A stretch of 56,007 bases of DNA. Source: Actinomycetota bacterium. GTDB lineage: Bacteria; Actinomycetota; Actinomycetes; Mycobacteriales; Mycobacteriaceae. Where the stretch lies: positions 1 to 56,007 of the forward strand of contig JAFDWN010000017.1 of the NCBI GenBank assembly GCA_018268465.1, written 5' to 3'. Within the stretch, counting starts at the first letter, position 1. Each line of letters opens with the position of its first letter. The notes beneath the pieces were generated by a model. The model saw only the letters and a list, made by a program, of their open reading frames with translations. It was not told the DNA's origin and searched no databases. Of the stretch, positions 18,961-27,186 are shown one piece after another. Position numbers and translations under genes: made by a program.

Positions 18961-20460
18961 ATGACCACCACCGCGGGCGCAGCACCGCTGACGTGGCTGT
19001 ACTCGCTGCATCCGGCGTACCGGCTCATCCTGCGGTGGGGCTACATCGCGGTGCTCACCGTCGTCGCCTTCCGGGCGACGATACGCAGCGTCGTCGAATC
19101 CACCCTCGCCGGATCCTTGATCGGCTACGTGTTGGTGGTTCCGGTGGCGGCGGCGCTGGCCGCCGTGGGCGTGGCGCGGCGTCACCGCACGGAGCTGCCG
19201 ATCCACGACCGCCAGACCGACATGATCGTCGGGGTCATGGGTCAGGTTCTGGCCCTGCTGCTGCACGCGGTGCTGCTGCAGCGCTATGCGCTCTACTACT
19301 ACCTGTTGCGCCTGGACCTGGTCGCGCTGTGGGTGTTCGTGCTCAGCGCGAGCATCCTGCTGTTCGGCTTGCGCCCGGTGATCCGTTTCGCGTGGGTATG
19401 GGCGCTGCTGTCGATGGTGTTCCCGCTGCCGTACTACATCATCGTGATCCTGCTCGGCGGTACGGCGTTCGCCGCGGGCACGGGGACGATCGTCGTCGCC
19501 GGTGTGGCCGTGGGTATCGCGGTCGGCAGGGTCCCCAGGCGCGGAGTGATCGGCTCCGCGATCGTCTGGGTCGTCGGCATAGTGGTACTGGCGCTGATGG
19601 CGCACTACCTGCCGGATGCGCCCCTGATCGTCTACCAGGCGGTCCCCGCGCTCATGGCGATCTGCCTGGTCGGGACGGGCATGTTCCTGCACGTACGCCG
19701 TGGTGAACCCAAACGCCTGCTGAACCGGCAGGTGGAACCGCTTGCCGCCAAACAGGTCTGGGCCGCGCTTCCGGTGGTGCTCGTTGTCGCCGTCGCCCTG
19801 TCGTTCGTCCGGCTGCCCGATCCCGGTTTCACCCCGACCCGCTACGTCGACGGGTTGCGGCTCAATGGCGCGCAGCAGGCCCCGCCGGGGTGGCACTCCG
19901 CAACCATCGACGAGTACACCTGGGTCAGTAGGCTTTTCGGCGCTGATGCCACCCTGGTCCGGCAGAAGATGGTCGCTGACACCGGTGACCCCCGATTCGA
20001 CAAGTTCGCGCGGCCCCGCACGCTGGTCGTCGACACGACGACGACGCACCGGCCATTCTCGTTCAACGTGTATCCGGCGCGGGTGCTCTACCGCGTCGAG
20101 GGAATCCGGTTGAGTGCACTGCGCCCCGTCGATCTGGGCTACGGAGTCGAGGCGGATCTGTTCTCCGCGGTGGACGACCGCCTGCTGGTCACTTGGGATG
20201 CCCTGCAGTGGAAATGGTCCAACGGCGATACCGCGCAACGGATGCTGGTGATCGCCGTCGACAACCACGAGGACGACGCGCCCTTCCCCCAGCCGACAGG
20301 AGGGATGTTGCCGACGCTGAACTCGATGTTCACCGTGCTGTTCCGGGGGAACTCGGCGACCGACGACGCCGACCCCAACACCAAGGACGACCAGTTGCTC
20401 GTCGAGTTCGGCAGGGCACTGGTACGCAGTGAACTCGAGCCGCTCGGAGTCCGGCCGTGA
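18961..20460 (+). CDS. Exosortase-like polytopic membrane protein with EpsI-like C-terminal domain, catalytic Cys absent
   Basis: The 499-aa protein has about nine membrane helices in residues 20-285 and a soluble domain from about 290 to 499. The segment LLRLDLVALWVFVLSA followed by FAWVWALLSMVFPLPYY strongly recalls the exosortase core before its active site. The 40 or so residues that normally follow, with the AC(S/A)G cysteine, are missing or replaced by a Cys-free Gly-rich stretch. The C-terminal part (GLRLNGAQQAPPGWHSATID, FNVYPARVLYRVEG) looks like the exosortase-associated EpsI domain. The ATG is 1 nt after the BcsB-like stop. Function is unknown; a non-proteolytic assembly role in polysaccharide export is the best guess. 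Confidence 0.5.
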   Translation: MTTTAGAAPLTWLYSLHPAYRLILRWGYIAVLTVVAFRATIRSVVESTLAGSLIGYVLVVPVAAALAAVGVARRHRTELPIHDRQTDMIVGVMGQVLALLLHAVLLQRYALYYYLLRLDLVALWVFVLSASILLFGLRPVIRFAWVWALLSMVFPLPYYIIVILLGGTAFAAGTGTIVVAGVAVGIAVGRVPRRGVIGSAIVWVVGIVVLALMAHYLPDAPLIVYQAVPALMAICLVGTGMFLHVRRGEPKRLLNRQVEPLAAKQVWAALPVVLVVAVALSFVRLPDPGFTPTRYVDGLRLNGAQQAPPGWHSATIDEYTWVSRLFGADATLVRQKMVADTGDPRFDKFARPRTLVVDTTTTHRPFSFNVYPARVLYRVEGIRLSALRPVDLGYGVEADLFSAVDDRLLVTWDALQWKWSNGDTAQRMLVIAVDNHEDDAPFPQPTGGMLPTLNSMFTVLFRGNSATDDADPNTKDDQLLVEFGRALVRSELEPLGVRP

Positions 20461-21968
20461 CGGTGACAGAGCCGTCGCCGGAATCACCGGGCGCGGCCGA
20501 GTCGGCCCTCTGCCCGGACACCGCCACCCCCGAGGACCGTGAGTTCGCGCTACACCACGCGATCAACGGGTTGCGCGAGGAAGTCCCGGTGCGGTCCGCG
20601 TCGACCGCGGTGGTCGCATGGCAGCGCACGGTGTTGTGGGCGTTGTTGCTCGTGGTGGCCGGCCTGGCGGTCTGGCAGCCGCTGGCCACCGCGATCACCC
20701 TGATCGGCCTGTGCACCGGCGCCTACGTGCTGACGATGCTCGACCGGGTGCTGATATTCAAGGAGGGGCTGGCCGCACGCCCCATCATGATCAGCGACGA
20801 GCAGGCCCGCGCGATCCCGGACCCCGACCTGCCGCGCTACAGCATCCTGGTGCCCGCCTACAACGAGCCCGAAGTGGTGGCTGACCTGATCGGCGCGATG
20901 GCGGCACTGGAGTACCCCCGCGCCAAACTGCAGGTGCTGCTGCTGCTCGAGGCCGACGACGACGTGACGATCGCCGCCGCCCGCACGTGTGCGGAATCGG
21001 ACATGATCACCATCGTGCTCGTCCCGCCGGCCGAGCCGCGCACGAAACCCAAGGCGTGCAACTACGGTCTGCACTTTGCGACCGGTGAGATCATCACGAT
21101 CTTCGACGCGGAGGACCTGCCGGAGCCGCTGCAACTGCGCAGGGTGGCGGAGGCTTTTCGGGAGCTGCCCGACGACGTCGCGTGTGTGCAGGCCAAACTG
21201 GTCTACCACAACGGACACCAGAACCTGCTGACCGGATGGTTCACCGCCGAGTACGGTCTGTGGTTCGGCTACCTGCTGCCGGGGATGATGGCCACCGCCT
21301 CGCCGATCCCGTTGGGGGGCACGTCGAATCACCTGCGGCGCGAGGTGCTCGAGGAGATCGGTTCGTGGGATCCGTTCAACGTCACCGAGGACGCCGACCT
21401 CGGCTTGCGCATCCACGCGTCGGGTTACCGCACCGCGGTCATCGATTCCACGACACTGGAGGAGGCCAACAGCGATCCCATCAACTGGGTGCGGCAACGC
21501 TCGCGCTGGTACAAGGGATATCTGCAGACCTGGCTGGTCCACATCCGCGAGCCGGTGAAGCTCTATCGCACCCTGGGGCTGCGCAGCTTTCTTCGGTTCA
21601 ACGCGGTGCTGGCGGGCACCCCGATCATCGCGGTGCTCAACCTGGTGTTCTGGCTGATCACCGTGCTGTGGTTCCTGGGCCAGCCGGCGGTTGTCGGTGC
21701 GGTATTCCCCTGGTACATCTATTTCCCCGCGCTTGTCGCCCTCGTGTTCGGCAACTTCGCCACCATCTACATGAATTTGATCGCGCTGCGCGAGGACGAC
21801 CGTTCGGACCTGTTGGTGCCCGCCCTGACGGTGCCCGCATTCTGGCTGATGATGAGCGTGGCCGCCGCGAAGGGTCTCTATCAGCTGATCCGCAATCCGT
21901 CCTACTGGGAGAAGACCTTTCACGGTTTGGCGGCCCGTCCGGACGCCGACACCGGATCGTCGTCATGA
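20457..21968 (+). CDS. Processive family 2 glycosyltransferase, cellulose-synthase-like
   Basis: The 503-aa protein has two N-terminal membrane helices (about 57-97), a cytoplasmic GT-A domain and three or four C-terminal helices. All BcsA-type catalytic motifs are present: YSILVPAYNEP, DAED (217-220), TED (310-312) and QRSRW (347-351), which is the QxxRW processivity motif. A closing WEKTFHGL is common in bacterial beta-glycan synthases. A PilZ domain is absent, so c-di-GMP control of the BcsA kind is not expected. It overlaps the preceding gene (GTGA) and the next (ATGA). It should polymerise a beta-linked glycan together with the BcsB-like partner; the sugar is unknown. Confidence 0.85.
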   Translation: MTVTEPSPESPGAAESALCPDTATPEDREFALHHAINGLREEVPVRSASTAVVAWQRTVLWALLLVVAGLAVWQPLATAITLIGLCTGAYVLTMLDRVLIFKEGLAARPIMISDEQARAIPDPDLPRYSILVPAYNEPEVVADLIGAMAALEYPRAKLQVLLLLEADDDVTIAAARTCAESDMITIVLVPPAEPRTKPKACNYGLHFATGEIITIFDAEDLPEPLQLRRVAEAFRELPDDVACVQAKLVYHNGHQNLLTGWFTAEYGLWFGYLLPGMMATASPIPLGGTSNHLRREVLEEIGSWDPFNVTEDADLGLRIHASGYRTAVIDSTTLEEANSDPINWVRQRSRWYKGYLQTWLVHIREPVKLYRTLGLRSFLRFNAVLAGTPIIAVLNLVFWLITVLWFLGQPAVVGAVFPWYIYFPALVALVFGNFATIYMNLIALREDDRSDLLVPALTVPAFWLMMSVAAAKGLYQLIRNPSYWEKTFHGLAARPDADTGSSS

Positions 21969-23635
21969 CCGGCCGTCGGTGCAAGCAGGTGACCTTCGCG
22001 CTCACCTTCGCGGTGTACCTGGCGGTCGGATACTGGCTGCAGGTGCGCCACGGGTACATCCTCGGAGATGCGCTGTCACGGGTGCAGGCCGCGCAGAGCG
22101 TGATCTTCAGCAGGGACCCTCATCTGGCGGCCATCGGCTTTATCTTCACCCCGTTGACCGCGATGGTGGAGTTGCCCGCCGTCCTGTTGAGCCCGCTGTT
22201 CCCGGACCTCACCGCACGCGCATTCGCCGGATCCATCATGTCGGCATCGTTCATGGCCGCCGCGGTCGTGCAGATCATGTCGATCGGTACCGACCGCGGG
22301 CTGCCGCGTCCGTACACGGTCGCCATCACGGCGCTGTTCGCGGTCAACCCGATGATCGTCTTCTACGGCAGCAACGGGATGAGCGAAGCGCCGTTCATCT
22401 TCTTCGTGACCTGGGCGGTGCGCCGCCTGATCATGTGGATCGCCGACGACGATGTGCACCATCTCGTGGTGGCCGGCGGGATCGCGATGGCCATGGCCTA
22501 TCTGACCCGCTACGACGCCGTCGGCCTGATCGCCACCGCCGGCGTCGTGGTCGCCGTCACCACGTTCCGGCGCGCCCGCAGCGCCCCCCGTATCCACCGT
22601 GCGGCGCTGGATCTGCTGCTCGTCAGCGGACCGGGCTTCGCCGCCTTCATCGGGTGGGCGGTCGCCAGCTGGTTGATCACGGGCGACGCGTTCGCCCAGT
22701 TCACCTCCCAGTACGGCAACGCCGCCATCCTCGAACAATCCGGCGGCACCCAGGTCGAGAGCTTCGGCGCCGGGCTGGCCTTCGCCGCTGTCTGTATTGC
22801 GCTGCTGGCGCCGACGCTGGTCCCGATCGCCGTGTGGGCCGGCTATCTGCGGTGGCGCCGGCCCAGCTGGGCTGTCCTGGTCGTGCCGGTGGTGATGTAC
22901 GGAGCGGTGCTCGCGTTCCAGGCCTACGCCTACGCCACCGGCGGGACGTTCCCGTTCCTGCGGTTCTACATCGTGGCGATTCCGTTGGCCGCCACCCTGG
23001 CGATGCTGGCGGTGCCGGACGGCGTGCCCTCCGCTCCGAAGCGGCGCGGCCGCTACGCACCGGACGTGGATGCATCCGGTGGCACCCGGTCCGTCCGGGC
23101 CGCCTACCCGGCCGTCGCCCTGGCGTTCGCCGTCGGCGTCCCGGTGGCCGGGTGGGGGATGAGCCTGCCCCATTACGCCCCGCAGGAGTACGCGCTGGGT
23201 GCGGTGTTGCGGCCCGATCCCGACAGTGTCGATCCGCGAAAGGCCGTGGAGCGGCGCATCGCCGCCACGTTCTCCACCGAACGGGAGATCGCGCAGTACC
23301 TGGACAGCCTGGACCTGCCGGAGAGTTCCGTCATCACCGACACCGTCTACGGGTTCGCGGTGGTCGCCGCGTCGGAGAAACCCAAGACGTTCGTGGTGCC
23401 GTCGGATCCGGATTTCACCAAACTGCTCAACGACCCGGTGGCGCACGGTATCCGCTACCTGCTGTCGGTGCCCAACACCGGGCGCGGTGTCTCCGACGCG
23501 CTGAACATGCGATACCCGACGTTGTACGAGACCGGTTCGGATGTGGCGTCACTGGAATTGGAGGTGCCCAACGACGGTGACAGTCAGCCGGATTGGCGGC
23601 TCTACCGGGTGGGGGACGTGGTTCCGCTGCGATGA
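21965..23635 (+). CDS. GT-C/GT39-type polytopic membrane protein
   Basis: The 556-aa protein has about ten membrane helices and a C-terminal soluble region of about 150 residues. An acidic residue in the first extracytoplasmic loop (YILGDALSRV, Asp35) is in the place of the catalytic Asp of polyprenyl-phosphate-dependent GT-C enzymes. NPMIVFYGSNGMSEAPF resembles the matching region of ArnT/PMT-like proteins. The ATG overlaps the GT2 stop by 4 nt, so it belongs to the same operon and may decorate the glycan or its anchor. The donor and acceptor cannot be read from sequence. Confidence 0.7.
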   Translation: MTGRRCKQVTFALTFAVYLAVGYWLQVRHGYILGDALSRVQAAQSVIFSRDPHLAAIGFIFTPLTAMVELPAVLLSPLFPDLTARAFAGSIMSASFMAAAVVQIMSIGTDRGLPRPYTVAITALFAVNPMIVFYGSNGMSEAPFIFFVTWAVRRLIMWIADDDVHHLVVAGGIAMAMAYLTRYDAVGLIATAGVVVAVTTFRRARSAPRIHRAALDLLLVSGPGFAAFIGWAVASWLITGDAFAQFTSQYGNAAILEQSGGTQVESFGAGLAFAAVCIALLAPTLVPIAVWAGYLRWRRPSWAVLVVPVVMYGAVLAFQAYAYATGGTFPFLRFYIVAIPLAATLAMLAVPDGVPSAPKRRGRYAPDVDASGGTRSVRAAYPAVALAFAVGVPVAGWGMSLPHYAPQEYALGAVLRPDPDSVDPRKAVERRIAATFSTEREIAQYLDSLDLPESSVITDTVYGFAVVAASEKPKTFVVPSDPDFTKLLNDPVAHGIRYLLSVPNTGRGVSDALNMRYPTLYETGSDVASLELEVPNDGDSQPDWRLYRVGDVVPLR

Positions 23636-23760
23636 GCACGGTCGGGGCCGCGGCCCGTCCGAGCCCGGGTCGCCGCCCCGATTTCCGGATCGGCGGCGGG
23701 TTCGCCGGTGTAATGTCCGGGCGAAAAGGTGTTCGCGTGATCGCCCGGGAAAGGTCGGCC

Positions 23761-26112
23761 ATGGCTACGGAATTCAGGGGCAAGATCGAACTCGACATCC
23801 GGGATTCGGAGCCGGACTGGGGTCCGTACGCCGCGCCCACAGCGTCCGAAGAAGCGCCGAATGTGCTGTATCTGGTCTGGGATGACACGGGCATCGCCAC
23901 GTGGGACTGCTTCGGGGGTCTGGTCGACATGCCGGCGATGAGCCGCATCGCCGAACGGGGTGTCCGGCTGTCGCAGTTCCACACCACCGCGCTGTGCTCG
24001 CCCACCCGAGCCTCGCTGCTGACGGGACGCAACGCCACCACCGTCGGGATGGCCACCATCGAGGAGTTCACCGACGGATTCCCGAACTGCAACGGACGGA
24101 TTCCCTTCGACACCGCCCTGCTCTCGGAAGTGCTCGCCGAACACGGCTACAACACCTACTGCGTCGGCAAATGGCACCTGACACCGCTCGAGGAGGCCAA
24201 CCTGGCAGCCTCCAAACGGCATTGGCCGTTGTCGCGCGGGTTCGAGCGCTTCTACGGTTTCCTCGGCGGTGAAACAGACCAGTGGTACCCCGACCTGGTG
24301 TACGACAACCACCCGGTTGCGCCGCCGGCCACCCCCGAGGACGGCTATCACCTGTCGAAGGACCTGGCGGACAGGACAATCGAGTTCATCCGGGATGCGA
24401 AGGTCATCGCACCCGACAAGCCGTGGTTCACCTACCTGTGCCCCGGCGCCGGACACGCACCCCACCACGTGTTCGCCGAGTGGATCCACAAGTACTCGGG
24501 CCGGTTCGACATGGGTTACGAACGCTACCGCGAGATCGTGCTGGAGAACCAGAAACGTCTCGGTATCGTGCCCCCAGACACCGAATTATCGCCGGTGAAC
24601 CCGTATCTCGATGTCACAGGTCCCAACGGCGAGCCCTGGCCGCCCCAGGACACGGTGCGGCCGTGGGACTCCCTCAGCGAAGACGAGAAGCGGCTGTTCA
24701 GTCGCATGGCCGAGGTGTTCGCCGGCTTCCTGTCCTACACCGACGCCCAAATCGGCCGCATTCTGGACTATCTCGAGGAGACCGGGCAGCTGGACAACAC
24801 CATCGTGGTGGTGATCTCCGACAACGGCGCCAGCGGGGAGGGCGGTCCGAACGGGTCGGTCAACGAGACCAAGTTCTTCAACGGCTACATCGACACCACC
24901 GAAGAGAGCCTGAAGTTCTTCGACCGGCTGGGCGGCCCGGACACCTACCCGCACTACCCCATCGGCTGGGCGATGGCCTTCAACACGCCCTACAAGTTGT
25001 TCAAGCGGTACGCCTCGCATGAAGGCGGAATCGCCGACGCCGCAATCATTTCCTGGCCCGCCGGCATCGCGGCGCACGGCGAGGTGCGGGACAACTACGT
25101 CAACGTCTGCGACCTCACGCCGACCGTGTACGACCTGCTCCACATCACCCCGCCGGCCACCGTCCGTGGCATTGCGCAGAAACCCCTCGACGGGGTGAGT
25201 TTCACTGCGGCGCTGGTCGATCCGGACGCACCCACCGGAAAGGAGACCCAGTTCTACGCCATGCTGGGCACGCGCGGCATCTGGCACAGGGGCTGGTTCG
25301 CCAACACGATTCATGCCGCGTCGCCGGCCGGCTGGTCGAACTTCGACGCCGACCGCTGGGAACTGTTCCGCATCGAGTCCGATCGCAGCCAGTGTCATGA
25401 CCTGGCTGCCGAACACCCGGAGAAACTCGAGGAACTCAAGGCGTTGTGGTTCTCCGAGGCCGATAGGTACAACGGGCTACCACTGGCAGATCTCAACATT
25501 CTTGAGACCATGATGCGGTGGCGGCCCTATCTGGTGGGAACGCGCACGAGCTACGTGTACTACCCGAACACCGCGGAGGTGGGGATGGGGGCGGCCGCCG
25601 AGCCGCGCGGGCAGTCGCTGGCGGTGCTCGCCGAGGTCGCCGTCGACAGCACCGGCGCCGAGGGCGTGCTGTTCAAGCAGGGCGGTGCGCACGGCGGACA
25701 CGTCCTGTTCATCCAGGACGGGCGGCTGCACTACGTGTACAACTTCCTGGGCGAGCACGAGCAGCGGGTGTCCTCACCCGGCGCCGTCCCGGTGGGCAGG
25801 CACATCCTCGGAGCCGCCTACGCGCGCACGGGCACCGTCGAGAACAGCCACACCCCGCTGGGGGAGGTGACGTTGTTCATCGACGGCGAGGCCGTCGCGA
25901 CGCTGCCGGACGTCAAGGCCCACCCGGGCACGTTCGGGCTGGCCGGCGCCACCATCAGCGTGGGCCGCAACGCCGGGTCGGCGGTGTCCAGCGTCTACAA
26001 GGCGCCGTTCGCCTTCACCGGCGGCACCATCGCCCAGGTCACCGTCGACCTGTCCGGAGCGCCCTATTTGGACCTGGAAACCGAGCTGGCCCTGGCATTT
26101 TCGAAGGATTGA
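23761..26112 (+). CDS. atsA: Type I arylsulfatase
   Basis: The 783-aa protein has the sulfatase signature CSPTRASLLTGRN, with Cys79 as the residue converted to formylglycine. N-terminal metal ligands lie in LVWDDTGIATWDCFGG. GKWHL and SDNGASGEGGPNG carry other conserved active-site residues. The last 200 residues form a beta-rich C-terminal subdomain, and the length fits AtsA of M. tuberculosis as I recall it. The ATG at 23761 (ATEFRGKIELDIRDS) was chosen over an open frame from 23593 because the extra N-terminus has no family match. The next gene encodes the activating enzyme. No signal peptide is evident. Confidence 0.93.
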   Translation: MATEFRGKIELDIRDSEPDWGPYAAPTASEEAPNVLYLVWDDTGIATWDCFGGLVDMPAMSRIAERGVRLSQFHTTALCSPTRASLLTGRNATTVGMATIEEFTDGFPNCNGRIPFDTALLSEVLAEHGYNTYCVGKWHLTPLEEANLAASKRHWPLSRGFERFYGFLGGETDQWYPDLVYDNHPVAPPATPEDGYHLSKDLADRTIEFIRDAKVIAPDKPWFTYLCPGAGHAPHHVFAEWIHKYSGRFDMGYERYREIVLENQKRLGIVPPDTELSPVNPYLDVTGPNGEPWPPQDTVRPWDSLSEDEKRLFSRMAEVFAGFLSYTDAQIGRILDYLEETGQLDNTIVVVISDNGASGEGGPNGSVNETKFFNGYIDTTEESLKFFDRLGGPDTYPHYPIGWAMAFNTPYKLFKRYASHEGGIADAAIISWPAGIAAHGEVRDNYVNVCDLTPTVYDLLHITPPATVRGIAQKPLDGVSFTAALVDPDAPTGKETQFYAMLGTRGIWHRGWFANTIHAASPAGWSNFDADRWELFRIESDRSQCHDLAAEHPEKLEELKALWFSEADRYNGLPLADLNILETMMRWRPYLVGTRTSYVYYPNTAEVGMGAAAEPRGQSLAVLAEVAVDSTGAEGVLFKQGGAHGGHVLFIQDGRLHYVYNFLGEHEQRVSSPGAVPVGRHILGAAYARTGTVENSHTPLGEVTLFIDGEAVATLPDVKAHPGTFGLAGATISVGRNAGSAVSSVYKAPFAFTGGTIAQVTVDLSGAPYLDLETELALAFSKD

Positions 26113-26261
26113 CGATCGCGCCCCGCCGGAACACCCGCCTCCGCACCGGCCCCGGGCATCCGCCCTCGCCCGCCACGTCGAAACACCGGGCATAACGGGG
26201 GCGTGCGACGCGGCGGGGACGGGGTGCGGCGGGGCCTCGACGTCCTCCTACCCTGAGAGCC

Positions 26262-27152
26262 ATGCTCACCGACCTCGTCGACCTGCCGGGCGGCCGGTTT
26301 CGCATGGGTTCGACGGCCTTCTACCCGGAGGAGGCGCCGGTGCACACCGTCGCCGTCGCCGCCGTGGCCGTCGAGAAGCACCCGGTCACCAATGCGCAGT
26401 TCGCCGAGTTCGTCGCCGACACCGGATACGTCACCGTCGCCGAACGACCGCTGGACCCGGCGCTCTACCCCGGGGTGGCACCGGCTGATCTGGTGCCCGG
26501 TGCGCTGGTGTTCCGTGCGACCGCCGGGCCGGTGGACCTGCGGGACTGGCGGCAGTGGTGGGACTGGGCGCCGGGGGCCTGCTGGCGCCATCCGTTCGGC
26601 CCGGAGACGTCGTGGCGGGATCGCCCCGACCATCCGGTGGTGCAGGTGGCCTTCCCGGACGCCGCGGAGTACGCGCGCTGGGCCGGCCGACGGTTGCCCA
26701 CCGAGGCGGAGTGGGAGTACGCCGCGCGGGCCGGCGCGGACACCACCTACGCGTGGGGGGACGAGGCGGCGCCGGGCGGCCGGCTGATGGCCAACACCTG
26801 GCAGGGCCGCTTCCCCTACCGCAACGACGGTGCGCTGGGCTGGGCCGGCACCTCGCCGGTCGGGACGTTCCCAGCCAACGGGTTCGGACTGCTGGACATG
26901 ATCGGCAACGTGTGGGAGTGGACGACGACCCGATTCTCGGCACACCACCGGCCCGGCGCTCAGGGGGCGTGCTGCCCCCCGCCGCCGCCGTCCGCCGATC
27001 CCACGGTCAACCAGACGCTCAAGGGTGGTTCACATCTTTGTGCACCCGAGTACTGCCACCGCTACCGTCCCGCCGCCCGGTCCCCGCAGTCGCAGGACAG
27101 CGCAACCACCCATATCGGCTTCCGATGTGTGACGGATCTTCCTGAGGTATGA
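26262..27152 (+). CDS. Formylglycine-generating enzyme (sulfatase activator)
   Basis: The 296-aa protein is a full-length FGE. It has the N-terminal GGRFRMGSTAFYPEEAPVH, RLPTEAEWEYAARAG, GNVWEWT, and the C-terminal active site GGSHLCAPEYCHRYRPAAR with Cys260 and Cys265 five residues apart, as in copper-dependent FGEs. It oxidises the Cys of the CxPxR motif in AtsA, encoded 150 nt upstream. The final GFRC is also typical. The pair is also found, from memory, at the same place in M. tuberculosis. Confidence 0.94.
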   Translation: MLTDLVDLPGGRFRMGSTAFYPEEAPVHTVAVAAVAVEKHPVTNAQFAEFVADTGYVTVAERPLDPALYPGVAPADLVPGALVFRATAGPVDLRDWRQWWDWAPGACWRHPFGPETSWRDRPDHPVVQVAFPDAAEYARWAGRRLPTEAEWEYAARAGADTTYAWGDEAAPGGRLMANTWQGRFPYRNDGALGWAGTSPVGTFPANGFGLLDMIGNVWEWTTTRFSAHHRPGAQGACCPPPPPSADPTVNQTLKGGSHLCAPEYCHRYRPAARSPQSQDSATTHIGFRCVTDLPEV

Positions 27153-27186
27153 AAGCGGCTGTTTTGCAATGCTTTCCACGTATCGA

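Noticed and set aside
21979-23580. 533-codon plus-strand frame inside the GT-C gene
   Set aside because: Arg/Gly/Pro-rich with no membrane helices or motifs; the overlapping frame gives a proper polytopic protein in operon register.
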